This document shows, in pieces, positions 63,850 to 64,000 of a DNA stretch of 64,000 nt. The DNA lies in NCBI GenBank assembly GCA_018434355.1, contig JAHDPL010000012.1:95751-159750 (forward strand), given 5' to 3'. Every line of letters starts with the position of its first letter. Positions within the stretch are counted from its first letter, which is position 1. A model generated the notes under the pieces. The model saw only the letters and a list, made by a program, of their open reading frames with translations. It was not told where the DNA came from and made no database searches. This DNA comes from Sporomusaceae bacterium (GTDB taxonomy: Bacteria > Bacillota > Negativicutes > UBA1444). A program made the translations under genes and the position numbers.

Positions 63850-64000
63850 AACGATCAGTTCGCCTCCCTTAATAATCAAACGTTTTTCTTCGTTTTCCTC
63901 GTTCTATCGCAGTTTTTCACATTAATCACGTTGGGCCATTTCTTCGGAAAGACTATGTCTACTGGTCGCGATGTGGATTTGGGGTACGGGAAATAAACCG
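63850..64000. other. upstream region of etfB, no gene recognised
   Basis: 151 bp to the window edge. No clear promoter hexamers, no hairpin and no reading frame that could be supported. The operon promoter may lie here or further right. Confidence 0.4.

Overview
The window reads as a chromosomal segment of a diderm Firmicute, most likely class Negativicutes (Sporomusaceae or a near relative). Two kinds of evidence point there. The gene order is Bacillus/Clostridium-like: prfA-prmC-sua5-ywlE-rpiB-ywlG-glyA-upp-atp, and pth-prs-glmU-purR-ispE ... rsmA-rnmV-yabE-tatD-metG-abrB-rsmI-trmN6-ricT-holB-yaaR-tmk. Yet the window also encodes a TolC-type outer-membrane channel. Genes of that order lie mostly on the minus strand, so transcription runs right to left. 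Taxonomy is inferred from gene content only.

Region 1 (1-7.8 kb, minus): the F1Fo ATP synthase operon atpZ-I-B-E-F-H-A-G (atpG cut by the window edge), preceded by wecB and a WecA/TagO-type transferase for envelope glycopolymers, and a dCMP deaminase. The c subunit carries Asp30 as well as Glu63-Ser64, a possible two-carboxylate Na+ rotor. Region 2 (7.8-22 kb, minus): nucleotide, translation and tRNA housekeeping (upp, glyA, ywlG, rpiB, ywlE, sua5, prmC, prfA, yqhQ, rpmE, an uncharacterised radical SAM protein, pth, prs, glmU, purR, a GntR regulator, ispE). Region 3 (22.3-29.7 kb): an accessory insertion between ispE and rsmA. It holds a YitT membrane protein (+), then TolC, one ABC-2 permease, two ABC ATPases, an HlyD adaptor and a TetR regulator with a clear promoter/operator (-), plus a secreted CAP-domain protein. 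Region 4 (29.7-41.3 kb): the rest of the conserved block, ending in an Orn/Lys/Arg decarboxylase.

Region 5 (41.4-50.5 kb) is mobile and accessory: a reduced Tad (tight adherence) set (tadE, tadG-like, cpaF, tadC, DUF192), an intact IS256-family element with a 10-bp target duplication, a methyl-accepting chemotaxis protein, and an intact IS30-family element with 13-bp flanking direct repeats. Region 6 (50.5-56.4 kb): a T-box leader whose specifier appears to be GCC (alanine), controlling an alaR-alaT-like pair on the + strand; pstS-pstC-pstA without pstB; and an IS200-like element whose transposase is broken by a one-base insertion inside its HUH motif. Region 7 (56.5-64 kb, minus): etfB-etfA-acyl-CoA dehydrogenase-CoA transferase-glycerol kinase-acyl-CoA dehydrogenase, an acyl-CoA redox operon.

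No tRNA, rRNA, CRISPR array, phage or defence system was recognised. The features most worth following up are the two-carboxylate c-ring, the alanine T-box on alaR-alaT, the unassigned radical SAM protein, the single-permease/dual-ATPase envelope-spanning exporter, and the glycerol kinase embedded in the acyl-CoA operon.
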